Assembly (NCBI RefSeq): GCF_007991455.1
Contig: NZ_BJYJ01000019.1
Location: forward strand, 1-64,000
Reading direction: 5' to 3'
Length of the DNA stretch: 64,000 nt
Source of the DNA: Chryseobacterium hagamense
GTDB lineage: Bacteria > Bacteroidota > Bacteroidia > Flavobacteriales > Weeksellaceae
The stretch's first letter is position 1; every line of letters begins with the position of its first letter. Positions 1 through 8,744 of the stretch are shown here, one piece after another. The notes under the pieces are model-generated. The model had not been told where the DNA came from and did not search any database. It saw only the letters and a list, made by a program, of their open reading frames with translations. The translations under genes and the position numbers were made by a program.

Positions 1-70
1 TGCCGTGGCTTACCTGATCGCCTGGAGCGTGATGAAAGCACTGGTGCCGAAATATAAAGAGATTAAATAA
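1..70 (+). CDS. MFS transporter, C-terminal end (probable hexuronate transporter)
   Basis: The last 22 codons of an open frame entering from the left edge are visible and end at the TAA at 68-70. The residues (ending VPKYKEIK) fit the last transmembrane helix and short basic cytoplasmic tail of a major facilitator protein. The next two genes on the same strand are uxaB and uxaA, and ExuT-type hexuronate/H+ symporters are commonly encoded beside them. The identification as a galacturonate/glucuronate importer therefore rests mostly on context, because too little protein is visible for family motifs. Confidence 0.5.
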   Translation, partial: AVAYLIAWSVMKALVPKYKEIK

Positions 71-87
71 AAACAACTACAAATTAA

Positions 88-116
88 ACCTTCAAGGTTT
101 TTAAAACCTTGAAGGT
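88..116. repeat. 29-nt perfect palindrome (hairpin) between transporter and uxaB
   Basis: ACCTTCAAGGTTTT and its exact reverse complement are separated by a single T, giving 14-bp arms. It lies 18 bp after the transporter stop and 18 bp before the uxaB start. It could act as a bidirectional terminator or an mRNA-stabilising hairpin, or be a member of a dispersed palindromic repeat family. No run of T follows, so a classic terminator is not certain. Confidence 0.7.
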
Positions 117-134
117 CTGGATATATTAAGAAAG

Positions 135-1598
135 ATGGAACATCAGACAAAACAGAAACTAAACCGCGAAACAGGCGGACATAATACCAGACTACCCATT
201 AAAATCATACAGTTCGGCGGAGGGAACTTCATGCGCGGATTTACCGATTACATCATTGATAAGATGAATAAGGAAGCCGGTTTCAATGCAGGAATCGTAA
301 ATGTACAGCCAACCCCCAACGGTTCTGTTCATAAACTGGAATCGCAGGACAACCTCTATACGCTTTTTACCAGAGGTATAAAAAAAGGGGAACTTATTGA
401 TGAAAAGCAGATTATTTCCGCCATTCAGAAGTCGGTAAACCCTTACACCGGTTATGATGAATTCCTGGCATTGGCGAGAGAAGAAGAACTGGAATTCATA
501 TTTTCGAATACGACCGAAACAGGAATCGCTTACGATGAAGCTGAAACTTCCTTTCAGGGTCCGCACCGGAATTTTCCTGCGAAACTGACGGTTCTGCTGT
601 ACGAAAGGTTCAGTTATTTCAATGGGGCTGCCGATAAAGGGGTGAGGATTATTCCGTGTGAACTGATCGAAGACAATGCTTTTGCTTTAAGGGATATTAT
701 CATCAGATATGCCCGGCTCTGGAATTTAGATGAAGAGTTCGTGCAATGGATTCTTCAGTATAATTATTTTCATAATACGCTCGTAGACCGGATTGTTCCG
801 GGATATCCCAAAGATGACGCTCCGTCCTATGAAGACCGGCTGGATTACGGGGATCCGATGATGGTGGTTTCAGAGGCTTTCCTGTTATTTGTTATTCAGG
901 ATGCGGGAAATTTAAATGATCATATTCCTTTCCATAAGATCAACGAACAGATCCTGGTGGTGGATGACATCCGGCCGTACCGGTTGAGAAAAGTCAGAAT
1001 CCTGAACGGCGGTCATACACTGATGCTGGCTCCGGCCGTTTTAGCGGGGCAGGGGACGGTAAAAGAAGCGATGGATCATCCGTTTACCGGTAGATTTTTA
1101 AATGATGCGGTCTTTAATGAGATCAATCCCACTTTAGGCCCGGATGAAAATGATCTGAAAGAATTTGCGGAAGAAGTATTTGACCGGTTCAGGAATCCTT
1201 TCATCAAACATCATCTGGCAAGCATTGCTCTGTATTTTGTTTCCAAATTCAAAGTAAGGGTGCTGCCAAGCCTGTTGCAATATGTTGAAATAAATAATAG
1301 ACTGCCGTTAAACCTGACTTTTTCCCTGGCCTGCCTGATCCGGTTTTATCAGGGAAGCTTCGGGGATAAATCCTTACCTTTAAATGATGAAGAGGCGATC
1401 ATCATACGATTCAGGGAAATCTGGGCAAATGAGGAATATCCTGCCGTTGCAGAACTGGCCCTGAGTGAAAAAAGCTTCTGGGATACCGACCTTACCCGGG
1501 TAGAAGGCCTGAAAGAAGCAGTTGCAAAAGCGTTGTACGAAATCGATCACCACGACATGGAAACGGCTTATAAAAATTTCATCCAATCTTATTCTTAG
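135..1598 (+). CDS. uxaB: tagaturonate reductase (altronate oxidoreductase)
   Basis: NADH-dependent cytosolic enzyme that interconverts D-tagaturonate and D-altronate in galacturonate breakdown. The 487-residue protein has the mannitol-dehydrogenase-family layout. An N-terminal nucleotide-binding segment carries FGGGNFMRGF at residues 27-36, and a C-terminal domain carries KVRILNGGH, matching the K-x4-N-x2-H catalytic motif of polyol-specific long-chain dehydrogenases. Length is normal for UxaB (about 480). The next gene, uxaA, starts 5 bp after the stop and acts on the product altronate, which separates this from mannitol or fructuronate reductases of the same family. The pair is probably one operon with the upstream transporter, and the LacI-type gene downstream is the likely regulator. 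Confidence 0.9.
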   Translation: MEHQTKQKLNRETGGHNTRLPIKIIQFGGGNFMRGFTDYIIDKMNKEAGFNAGIVNVQPTPNGSVHKLESQDNLYTLFTRGIKKGELIDEKQIISAIQKSVNPYTGYDEFLALAREEELEFIFSNTTETGIAYDEAETSFQGPHRNFPAKLTVLLYERFSYFNGAADKGVRIIPCELIEDNAFALRDIIIRYARLWNLDEEFVQWILQYNYFHNTLVDRIVPGYPKDDAPSYEDRLDYGDPMMVVSEAFLLFVIQDAGNLNDHIPFHKINEQILVVDDIRPYRLRKVRILNGGHTLMLAPAVLAGQGTVKEAMDHPFTGRFLNDAVFNEINPTLGPDENDLKEFAEEVFDRFRNPFIKHHLASIALYFVSKFKVRVLPSLLQYVEINNRLPLNLTFSLACLIRFYQGSFGDKSLPLNDEEAIIIRFREIWANEEYPAVAELALSEKSFWDTDLTRVEGLKEAVAKALYEIDHHDMETAYKNFIQSYS

Positions 1599-1603
1599 AC
1601 ATC

Positions 1604-3223
1604 ATGCAGAAGAACGTACTGAAAGTAAATCCCAAAGACAATGTGATCGTAGCATTGCTCGACCTTCCTGCCGGAGAATCAGTTCATCTTGACGGGTCGG
1701 ATTATACCGTGCTGAAAGACACCAAAGCCAAACATAAATTTGCGGCGGTGGATTTTAACGAAGGCGATCAAATTATCATGTACGGCGTTATCGTAGGAAA
1801 AGCCAACCGTTTCATCGCAAAAGGAGAGGTGATTACCACTGAAAATGTAAAGCACCAGAGCGCCAAAGTGGAAGGGAAAACCGGTACACAGGACTGGACT
1901 CCCCCGGACATTACTAAATGGAAAGACCGTACATTTATGGGCTATCACCGCGAAGACGGACAGGTGGGAACCGAAAACGTATGGCTGTTTTTCCCATTAG
2001 TATTCTGTGAAAATAAAAATATAGAGACTTTAAAAAATATTTTTGAAAAAGAACTGCTGCACGATAAGGCGAGCAGGCATCAATTGTTACTAAGGTCATT
2101 GCTGAACGGCGGATCGGGAACCGATCTTGCCGTAGAAGAAGAGGAACCGGATACCCGGATCTTTAAAAATATCGACGCCCGTTTCATTACCCACCAAGGC
2201 GGCTGCGGCGGGATCCGCCAGGATGCCGAGGCATTGGGAAGGCTGTTTGCCGGGTATGTCAACAACCCGAATGTGGCAGGAGCTACCGTCCTCAGCTTAG
2301 GCTGCCAGAATCTTCAGGTTCAGATTTTTATGGATGCGCTTCATACGCTTGCACCCGGTAATAAAAAACCGATCGTGGTGTACGAACAGCAGAAGTCGGG
2401 AACCATCGATGAAATGCTGACCGGCGTCATTAGAGATTCCTACGAAGGCATTAAAAAGGCCAACGAAACGCAAAGAAAACCGGCCTCCATTACGAAATTA
2501 AATATCGGGCTGGAATGCGGCGGTTCCGACGGTTTCTCCGGGATCTCCGCAAACCCTGTATTGGGCGAAGTTTCCGATATTATGGCTGCCATAGGCGGAA
2601 CCACGATGCTTGCCGAGTTCCCTGAACTCTGCGGTGTGGAGCAGGAGCTGGTCAATCGTTGCGTACATGAGGAAGACGGCGTAAAATTCCTGAAGCTGAT
2701 GAAAGATTTTGAAAATTCCGTGGTGGCGGCAGGATCGGGATTTGATATGAATCCATCACCCGGAAACATCAAGGACGGGCTGATTACCGATGCGATGAAG
2801 TCCGCAGGGGCTTCCAAGAAAGGAGGGTCGGCGCCGATCGTTGAAGTGCTGGATTTTACGGAATATGCGACGAAACCCGGGCTGAACCTGCTCTGCACAC
2901 CCGGGAATGATGCCGAATGTACCACGGCTTTGGTAGGATCGGGGGCAACCGTCGTCCTGTTTACAACCGGCCTCGGAACTCCGATGGGCAATCCGATAGC
3001 TCCGGTAGTGAAGATTTCTTCCAATACCGCCCTGGCGGAAAAAATGCCTGACATTATCGATTTCAATGCCGGAACGGTTATCAGCGGGGAGAAGACCATC
3101 CCCGAAACGGCAGAAGAGCTCCTGGAGTTCATCATCCAAGTAGCGAGCGGTGAAGCAAAAACCAAAGCCGGCCTGCTGAACCAGCATGATTTCATTCCAT
3201 GGAGAAGAGGGGTCAGCTTATAA
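1604..3223 (+). CDS. uxaA: altronate dehydratase
   Basis: Converts D-altronate to 2-keto-3-deoxy-D-gluconate, the step after UxaB. The 539-residue protein contains an N-terminal SAF domain (about residues 10-85) followed by the galactarate dehydratase/altronate hydrolase core. That core shows GYHREDGQVGTEN, HQGGCGG, SLGCQN and GLECGGSDGFSGISANP. The Cys- and His-containing motifs are the family signature and are expected to bind the metal. Start is an ATG 5 bp after uxaB. The full-length frame has no disruption. A strong hairpin terminator follows, marking the end of the operon. Confidence 0.93.
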   Translation: MQKNVLKVNPKDNVIVALLDLPAGESVHLDGSDYTVLKDTKAKHKFAAVDFNEGDQIIMYGVIVGKANRFIAKGEVITTENVKHQSAKVEGKTGTQDWTPPDITKWKDRTFMGYHREDGQVGTENVWLFFPLVFCENKNIETLKNIFEKELLHDKASRHQLLLRSLLNGGSGTDLAVEEEEPDTRIFKNIDARFITHQGGCGGIRQDAEALGRLFAGYVNNPNVAGATVLSLGCQNLQVQIFMDALHTLAPGNKKPIVVYEQQKSGTIDEMLTGVIRDSYEGIKKANETQRKPASITKLNIGLECGGSDGFSGISANPVLGEVSDIMAAIGGTTMLAEFPELCGVEQELVNRCVHEEDGVKFLKLMKDFENSVVAAGSGFDMNPSPGNIKDGLITDAMKSAGASKKGGSAPIVEVLDFTEYATKPGLNLLCTPGNDAECTTALVGSGATVVLFTTGLGTPMGNPIAPVVKISSNTALAEKMPDIIDFNAGTVISGEKTIPETAEELLEFIIQVASGEAKTKAGLLNQHDFIPWRRGVSL

Positions 3224-3256
3224 TTTGAATTTATAATTATATAAATATTAGGGTTG

Positions 3257-3295
3257 AAAATGCTTCCTCTTCCGGGAGGAGCATTTTCTTTTTTA
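3257..3295 (+). terminator. Rho-independent terminator after uxaA
   Basis: The stem AAAATGCT(T)CCTC / GAGGAGCATTTT, with one bulged T and a short TTCCGG loop, is followed by CTTTTTTATT. It starts 34 bp after the uxaA stop, as expected for the end of the uxaB-uxaA transcription unit. Confidence 0.8.
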
Positions 3296-3475
3296 TTAAA
3301 AGTACTATCTAAATTTTACTATTTCACCTGAATCCGGATTTTTACTTAAATCCAATTCAATAAAAATTTTAAACCCCATTCATCATAAATGTCTGCATTT
3401 CCTTTTCCGTAGACAGAATTTGATTAAATTTACGTCTGTATTATTTCCTCCTGTAGAGGCCCAATTACCACCTGT

Positions 3476-4504
3476 ATGAATAAAAAAAATGCCACCATCT
3501 ATGATATTTCAAAGAAGCTTAACATCAGCGTGGCGACGGTTTCACGAGCGTTGAACGACCATCCCAGAATCAGTGTGGCAACCAAAGAGCTGGTGGCAAA
3601 GACAGCCAAGGAAATGAACTATAAGCAGAACAACCTGGCCAAGGCTTTAAAAAGCGGGGAGACGAAAAATGTCGGGATCATTGTTCCTTATGTCAATACC
3701 AATTTCTTTTCCTCCGTGATCCGGGGAATCGAAGAGGAGCTCTCTCCTTTCGGTTACCATGTGATCATCTGCCAGAGCCATGAGGAGGTGAATATTGAAA
3801 GGGGCCACCTGAATACCCTGATGAATGCCCAGGTTGACGGTGTTTTTATGTCGGTTTCGAGGACCACCGTCGATACGGAACACATCCGGAGCATCCTCGA
3901 TACCAGCAATACCCCGATTATCTTTTTCGACCGTAAAAAAGACATTCCCGGAATCAGCACGGTGACCATCGACGATTACCGGGGCGGTTACATTGCCACG
4001 GAACACCTCATCAGAGAAGGCTGTAAAAACATCTGTCATTTTTCCGGAGACCTTAATCTTGAGATTTACCGTAACCGTCTGAATGGTTATAAGCAGGCTT
4101 TGGCCGACCATGGTTTCCAGGTGAAAGAGGAAAACATCATCCCGACGGGAAGCTCCATTGAAGCAGGGGTGGAGGCCATTAAGAAGCTCTGGGACCGGAA
4201 ATCGATTCCGGATGCCATTTTTTCGGCCAGTGATTTTGCTGCGTTGGGCGCTTGCCAGGAACTGAAGAAAAAGAAAATCAGGATTCCGCAGGAAGTCGCG
4301 GTGATCGGGTTTTCCAACGAGCCTTTTACCCAGTTTATGGAGCTGCCGATCAGTTCCGTCGATCAGACGCCGGTAATGATGGGAAAAATGGCGGGCCAGG
4401 TATTCCTGGAAAATATAAAGGAAAACAGTTCGGGAATTTCAATCGAAAAAAAGGTGGTTCTTACGCCTCAGCTGCACATCAGGAAATCATCCAAACGGAA
4501 ATAA
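3476..4504 (+). CDS. LacI-family transcriptional regulator, probably of hexuronate genes
   Basis: The 342-residue protein has a N-terminal LacI helix-turn-helix (residues 6-30: IYDISKKLNISVATVSRALN) and hinge region. A periplasmic-binding-protein-like sensor domain follows (NVGIIVPYVNTNFFSSVIRGIE, VDGVFMSVS, IIFFDRK, PDAIFSASDFAALGA, VAVIGFSNEPF). Length is standard for the family. It sits directly downstream of uxaB-uxaA on the same strand but after their terminator, so it has its own promoter in the 180-bp gap. Control of the uxa genes by a hexuronate or its metabolite is inferred from adjacency only, and the ligand cannot be read from the sequence. Confidence 0.85.
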   Translation: MNKKNATIYDISKKLNISVATVSRALNDHPRISVATKELVAKTAKEMNYKQNNLAKALKSGETKNVGIIVPYVNTNFFSSVIRGIEEELSPFGYHVIICQSHEEVNIERGHLNTLMNAQVDGVFMSVSRTTVDTEHIRSILDTSNTPIIFFDRKKDIPGISTVTIDDYRGGYIATEHLIREGCKNICHFSGDLNLEIYRNRLNGYKQALADHGFQVKEENIIPTGSSIEAGVEAIKKLWDRKSIPDAIFSASDFAALGACQELKKKKIRIPQEVAVIGFSNEPFTQFMELPISSVDQTPVMMGKMAGQVFLENIKENSSGISIEKKVVLTPQLHIRKSSKRK

Positions 4505-4776
4505 TTTCTGTTGAATTACGCAACGGTGCGAAGATTGTGGAGAAGGCAGCATTTAAATGCGCAAAGAATCTGACGCTGTCAAATTTTCGTACCGCTGATA
4601 CTAAACAATGAAATTTACTATTCTTAAAATCAACGGTATTCAATTTTATCCAAGATAAAATCCTTGCGCCTTTCACGTAAAACTTTTAAGATCCTCTTTC
4701 GCCTTTGCGTTTCCCAAGATACACCGCCCTGCAAGATTAACTATTCACCATTCACTTGCGAAGCAAAATTCACCAT

Positions 4777-5430
4777 TCACCTATTCGTTTTGATCAACAA
4801 ACGGTAAATGGCCAGGAATCCCGGGATCATGGGAAGCACTGCGGTCCACATTCCGGGAAAATAGTAATGCCCCGTGGTGCGGAAATAAAAGTTCGGCATC
4901 TGCGGAATCCGGGTGCCTTCGATAGACGCCGTCAGCGGATGCGGATCATGGGGAAGCAGTTCCGGAGCGATTAACGGGAAAATGAAATGGGTAAATTCGG
5001 CGACGCCCGGACCGATGAAGATGAACCAGGCCACAAATCCGGCTATCGGGATTTTATAATAGAGTCCTAACGAAGTAAGGGTGTAGATCACCGGCCCGAT
5101 CAGTGCAAATACCATCAGAAAGCTTCTTTCGCTCCACGGAATACCAAAGAGCCTGCTCATGGCCGGCGCAAACCCCATCACGTATTCTTCAACAATATGG
5201 ATCTGTAGACCGGCGACGGTAAGGATAAAAAGCGGAAGGATGATCCGGGGTTCCACAGGGTTTCGTAAATAGGTCAGCGACCAGCAGATCAGGCCGGCCA
5301 GTGCCGAACCGCCTACGATGACAACGGGAGCAAGCCCAATGGCAAGATACCCCGTGACCGGAGCAACGACGGTAAAAGTACAGGCTGCGAGAAAGCTGAG
5401 TTTCTGTGGTAAGGATAACGGGTTTTTCAT
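4777..5430 (-). CDS. HXXEE-like multi-pass membrane protein
   Basis: The 217-residue hydrophobic protein has about six to seven predicted membrane helices. It contains HIVEEY, followed by later HFIFPL and HYYFPGMWTA segments, resembling the HXXEE domain family of predicted integral membrane proteins. No function is established for that family. The frame can be extended upstream to 5484, but the ATG at 5430 gives a protein starting MKNPLSLPQK and leading straight into the first helix, so I prefer it. The gene follows the Crp/Fnr regulator gene on the same strand by 64 bp and may be co-transcribed. Domain assignment is from pattern memory and is moderate. Confidence 0.6.
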   Translation of the reverse strand: MKNPLSLPQKLSFLAACTFTVVAPVTGYLAIGLAPVVIVGGSALAGLICWSLTYLRNPVEPRIILPLFILTVAGLQIHIVEEYVMGFAPAMSRLFGIPWSERSFLMVFALIGPVIYTLTSLGLYYKIPIAGFVAWFIFIGPGVAEFTHFIFPLIAPELLPHDPHPLTASIEGTRIPQMPNFYFRTTGHYYFPGMWTAVLPMIPGFLAIYRLLIKTNR

Positions 5431-5494
5431 AACGGATGGATTTGATCCGAAGGTACACCGGTTGTCCAGACCGGCATTTATCAAATGATAAAAA

Positions 5495-6082
5495 CTACTT
5501 CATGGCCCGGATCCTGCTTAAGGAAACCTGGGTAATTCCCAGATAGGAAGCCAGGTCGGCGAGGCTGATCCGCTGCAGCAGCGGTCCCTGCTCTTTCAGG
5601 AATTTCCGGTATGCGATCACGGCTTTTTCCTCCAGTGTACTGCCGATCCGGTCCATCATATTGACTGCCGCCAGAGAAAGGAGCTTCCGATAAAAGGTTT
5701 CGATGGAATGATACCGGCTGCAGAGCAGTTCCAGATCATTATGATTGAGACAGGTGACCGTCGTATCTTCCAGGGCTTCCACGGAATAGGCGGAAGGCTG
5801 CTGAAGAACGAAACTGTCGAGAACCGTAAACATGCTGCTTTCGGAGAAAAACCGCATGATGAACTCACGGGTATCGGTATAAAAGAAGGTTTTCACCAGG
5901 CCGCTGTCTACAAAATAAATCCGCTTACAGATCTGGCCGGTTTCCAGGATCAATTCGCCTTTCCGGTATTTCTTCTCATAAAGTTTTGAGTTTAAAAGAG
6001 CTATTGCTTCACTTTCAGGCAGGGAAAGCAAAGAAACAAAACTTAAAAAATCCGCTGCACCGGAAAACCCGTTACCGATCAT
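5495..6082 (-). CDS. Crp/Fnr-family transcriptional regulator
   Basis: The 195-residue protein has a cyclic-nucleotide-binding-like beta-roll (KYRKGELILETGQICKRIYFVDSGLVKTFF, about residues 39-68), a dimerisation helix and a C-terminal winged helix. The recognition region is ISLADLASYLGITQVSLSRIRA at the extreme C-terminus. This short form is common in Bacteroidota and usually does not bind cAMP; no Fnr-type cysteine cluster is present. The downstream membrane protein is the only obvious partner. The signal and regulon are unknown. Confidence 0.85.
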   Translation of the reverse strand: MIGNGFSGAADFLSFVSLLSLPESEAIALLNSKLYEKKYRKGELILETGQICKRIYFVDSGLVKTFFYTDTREFIMRFFSESSMFTVLDSFVLQQPSAYSVEALEDTTVTCLNHNDLELLCSRYHSIETFYRKLLSLAAVNMMDRIGSTLEEKAVIAYRKFLKEQGPLLQRISLADLASYLGITQVSLSRIRAMK

Positions 6083-6253
6083 GACAGCAAGTTACGAAAA
6101 CAACAGGTTTTCCGGAAAAAAGTTTTAATATAACGTAAATTCGATAATATTCATTTTGTTTTCAATCACTTAACAAGACAAAAAGAAAAATACAAGACTT
6201 TGGTTTAGTAAAAAAATAGGTTGATATTCAAAACTCTACAGACCTTAACCTAG

Positions 6254-6287
6254 GTGCTTCCAGCATCCAGCGCCCCTCTTCCGGCAT
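6254..6287 (-). repeat. dispersed repeat A, reverse-oriented copy
   Basis: On the minus strand this reads as a variant of the GGCTGGAAGAGGG..GGATGCCGGAAG element seen many times between 6 and 32 kb. The variant here contains GCTGGATGCTGGAAGCAC, the same subtype as the copy at 28826. It lies in the spacer between the DUF5700 gene and the Crp/Fnr gene. Confidence 0.7.
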
Positions 6288-6355
6288 TTTAGTACAGTTG
6301 GTACTTCAAGTTCATGTTAATATAAAAAATGATTATTAAAAGAAAATAAATCAGC

Positions 6356-7462
6356 TCAAACTTTTTTTCTGATGTATTTGCTCTGAAGATTTTTTATATT
6401 CTGCAGGGCGGCATCGGAGAACCTAAATGGCTTTCCCTTATCTTTCCGGGCTGCCTTGTCATAGATCAGGAAAAATGCGAAAGGATCATCCAAAGATTGT
6501 AAAAGTTCACCTTTGAAGCCGTTTTTCTCTATATAATGGGCCATATAAGTTCCCGGAACATGGCCGCCGGAATACGGTGTCCCTTTAAAAAAGTCTCTAA
6601 CCTTAAGGTCTTTCCAGGTCTCGGGATTTTTCTGTAACAGGGAATCCATATGGGGAAGGAGCTTCTTGCCTTCGTCGAAAAATTCCTGAAAGTATCTCTG
6701 TTCCGGAAGCAGGAGCGCGGCCTTCTCCGTCATATACTTTTTATCCACCATATCTGCGGAACCCTCGTTTAATACGCGGTACATGGCCATTACCGGACTG
6801 TCATCCTGAGGGGCAACATCAAAGGTCGGCTGGGGCCGGAGCATGTGGTGAAGTTCATGGCCGCCCAGGGCCCCCATCCGGTTCTGGTCATTTTTATAGG
6901 CGCAGAGAAGCGTATAGATAATCATGTCCTTCTGGGCATGCGCATCGTTGTGGACCGGGATGATGGCTACTTTGAGACCGGGCAGTTTCTGATGTGCTTT
7001 TTTCGGTAATGCGGAATAGGCATACCTGTAGGAGATATCAAAATAGGATCTGGAATCTTTATCGATCTTCTGAAGATATTCTTTCATGCCGTCCTCATTG
7101 ATTTTGTACTGATTGATCATATACGTCAGCCAGTAGGCGCTTGGGTCTTCCAGTCTTTTCTTCAGGATGGCCGCATTTTTCGGCATATAGACAATCTGCA
7201 TGCTTTTGCGGTAAGACTCAAAATAGTTCTCGTCTACACCCTGATCGGCCATATAATCCTGTATGGCTTTATCGGACAGGAAATTTTTCCATTCGGCCCT
7301 GCTCAGGCTGTCTCCTTTTTTGAGCCTTGCGGTAATTTCGAAGTATTTGTAGCAGGTAGCATCCTCAAAGGTCTGCGCGAAAAGGGATGAAGATACCGTT
7401 ATCAGGACAGCGGTCAGCATAAAGGTGAGCAGATGGAACGATTTCGTCCGTAGATGTATCAT
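6356..7462 (-). CDS. secreted DUF5700-type putative zinc-dependent peptidase
   Basis: The 368-residue protein has a Sec signal peptide (hydrophobic core about residues 12-28, ending SLFAQT). The central motif GGHELHHMLR contains HExxH, the zinc-binding and catalytic signature of metallopeptidases. The overall sequence fits the DUF5700 family of putative Zn-dependent proteases of Bacteroidota. The third zinc ligand cannot be assigned by eye; LNEGSADMVD, about 70 residues downstream, contains a glutamate in a position typical for gluzincins. It is predicted to act in the periplasm or outside the cell. It appears monocistronic. Protease activity is inferred. Confidence 0.75.
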   Translation of the reverse strand: MIHLRTKSFHLLTFMLTAVLITVSSSLFAQTFEDATCYKYFEITARLKKGDSLSRAEWKNFLSDKAIQDYMADQGVDENYFESYRKSMQIVYMPKNAAILKKRLEDPSAYWLTYMINQYKINEDGMKEYLQKIDKDSRSYFDISYRYAYSALPKKAHQKLPGLKVAIIPVHNDAHAQKDMIIYTLLCAYKNDQNRMGALGGHELHHMLRPQPTFDVAPQDDSPVMAMYRVLNEGSADMVDKKYMTEKAALLLPEQRYFQEFFDEGKKLLPHMDSLLQKNPETWKDLKVRDFFKGTPYSGGHVPGTYMAHYIEKNGFKGELLQSLDDPFAFFLIYDKAARKDKGKPFRFSDAALQNIKNLQSKYIRKKV

Positions 7463-7705
7463 GTATTCTTATTTATCCGGTAAATATAATCAAAATGAGC
7501 AGTAACCCGGCAGGAATATAAAAAAGAGGATTAGTGCTCTGAAAGACAGGCTGCCTTCCGGATTCCCGATAATCGGTACACCTTTTGGTTATCCTTAGAC
7601 AAGATATTGTATCCATCCTTTCATTCGGTTATTTACCATTAAAAATAATCGGAAAAAAAGGAAATCAATTCAAACCAATCACAATCATTCACAAAAAATA
7701 AGACA

Positions 7706-8122
7706 ATGAAAAAAGCATCACTGGAAACCATTGCAGAGAACATGAAAGATCTGGACTTCTGCATGATGATTACAAAGGACGAAAAACAGGTTCCGCACTC
7801 CAGGCCCATGAGCAACAACGGAAAGGTGGAATACGACGGCGATTCCTGGTTCTTCACGTATGAAGACAGCAACAAAGTCAGGCAGATTAAAAATGACAAT
7901 ACCGTCAGCCTAATCTATCAGACCGACGATATGCTGTTTATCGACTGCTACGGGACAGCGTCAGTGGTAACCGACAAAAAAACGTTAGAAGAAAAGTGGG
8001 TTGACGGCCTGGAACAATGGTTTCCGGAAGGTATTGATACGCCGGGAATCTGCCTGCTGAAAGTAAGTGCCGAACGGGTAACCTTCTGGCATAAGGAAGA
8101 AGAAGGGGAGTACACTGCATAA
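7706..8122 (+). CDS. pyridoxamine 5'-phosphate oxidase-like FMN-binding split-barrel protein
   Basis: The 138-residue protein is of the general-stress-protein 26 type. N-terminal helix (LETIAENMKDLDFCMMIT), beta-strands with VPHSRPMSNNGKVEYDGDSWFFTYEDSNKVRQIKNDNTVSLIYQ, and a C-terminal strand ending VTFWHKEEEGEYTA are typical. Members of this group bind FMN or related cofactors; they are generally not true PNP oxidases and the substrate here is unknown. The gene is single, with a hairpin right after the stop. Confidence 0.8.
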   Translation: MKKASLETIAENMKDLDFCMMITKDEKQVPHSRPMSNNGKVEYDGDSWFFTYEDSNKVRQIKNDNTVSLIYQTDDMLFIDCYGTASVVTDKKTLEEKWVDGLEQWFPEGIDTPGICLLKVSAERVTFWHKEEEGEYTA

Positions 8123-8134
8123 ATTGAGTTTGGG

Positions 8135-8170
8135 TTGGTAGAAGGAAGTTTTTTCTTCCAGGATTACCAA
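8135..8170 (+). terminator. nested hairpin after the FMN-binding protein gene
   Basis: TTGGTA pairs with TACCAA, and inside it GGAAG pairs with CTTCC around a T6 loop. It begins 12 bp after the stop codon at 8122, so it is the likely terminator, although no T-run follows the outer stem. Confidence 0.5.
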
Positions 8171-8294
8171 TCAATTGATCGTTAAATCAAAATGATGAAA
8201 ACCCAAAGAAAAGAATAGCAGGCGATTTGCCCTGAAAGGGCTTTACAATCACAGCCCCGGGTGGAAACCCGAGGTCTTAAGAAAGCATATCCCA

Positions 8295-8326
8295 AAACAC
8301 CGGAGTGATCTTCGGTGTTTTATTTT
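8295..8326 (+). terminator. terminator-like hairpin in spacer
   Basis: AAACACCG pairs with CGGTGTTT around a short loop and is followed by TATTTT. It ends a 100-base stretch holding two other strong hairpins. Either read-through from the upstream gene or a small RNA could end here. Confidence 0.45.
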
Positions 8327-8525
8327 AACGCAGAGCTTATTGTACGGTATGGATAATATAAGGAGGCAAAGACAGGATCAGCAGGCTGATCTGATGAAGC
8401 CTACGCATGACCCGTCCGCTTAATCAGCGGTTTGCCGCTTTACTTTGCTCCCTTAAATTATGCGGAAAGAATCATTAAACTTTGCGTTAAATTAACGTGA
8501 ACTTGAAGTAGAAACCCGGATAAAA

Positions 8526-8568
8526 GGCTGGAAAAGGGATGATGGATGCCGGAAGTTTCTTCTTTCAA
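8526..8568 (+). repeat. dispersed repeat A copy
   Basis: Matches the core GGCTGGAAnAGGGAnGnnGGATGCCGGAAGTTTCT seen in the copies at 10954 and 24175. It is preceded about 35 bp upstream by ACGTGAACTTGAAG, a variant of the TGTGAAYTCGA box that often accompanies the core. Confidence 0.7.
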
Positions 8569-8744
8569 AAAATGGGATCAATGTCCTGATGATCAAATTA
8601 CATCTTTAATCATCATGCCAAAAGTTATTCTATTTAATATCCCGACTGAATTATCCTTAATTCCGTTTGAATTAATTAAATATCTGAATTCCATTGTTTT
8701 ATTTCTTCAGAATATAGAAGTTTACAGGATTGACCGTTTAATTT

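Larger units (their letters stand above)
8123..8744. other. gene-free, repeat-rich spacer
   Basis: Contains the hairpin at 8135-8170, a hairpin pair around 8230-8275 (CCCTGAAAGGGC and CCGGGTGGAAACCCGAGG), a terminator-like hairpin at 8295-8326, a stretch resembling other dispersed spacer sequence (CTTTGCGTTAAATTAACGTG, near 8473-8492) and a copy of repeat A at 8526-8568. A 69-codon frame at 8546-8755 runs through the repeat and is not considered a gene. Confidence 0.6.

Noticed and set aside
2440..3195. 251-codon minus-strand frame inside uxaA
   Set aside because: Lies fully antisense to a clear altronate dehydratase with all family motifs; its composition (Ser/Pro-rich) is that of a shadow frame.
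3410..3450. Possible operator AGACAGAATTT/AAATTTACGTCT before the LacI-type gene
   Set aside because: The arms pair only imperfectly with gaps, not distinguishable from chance in AT-rich DNA.
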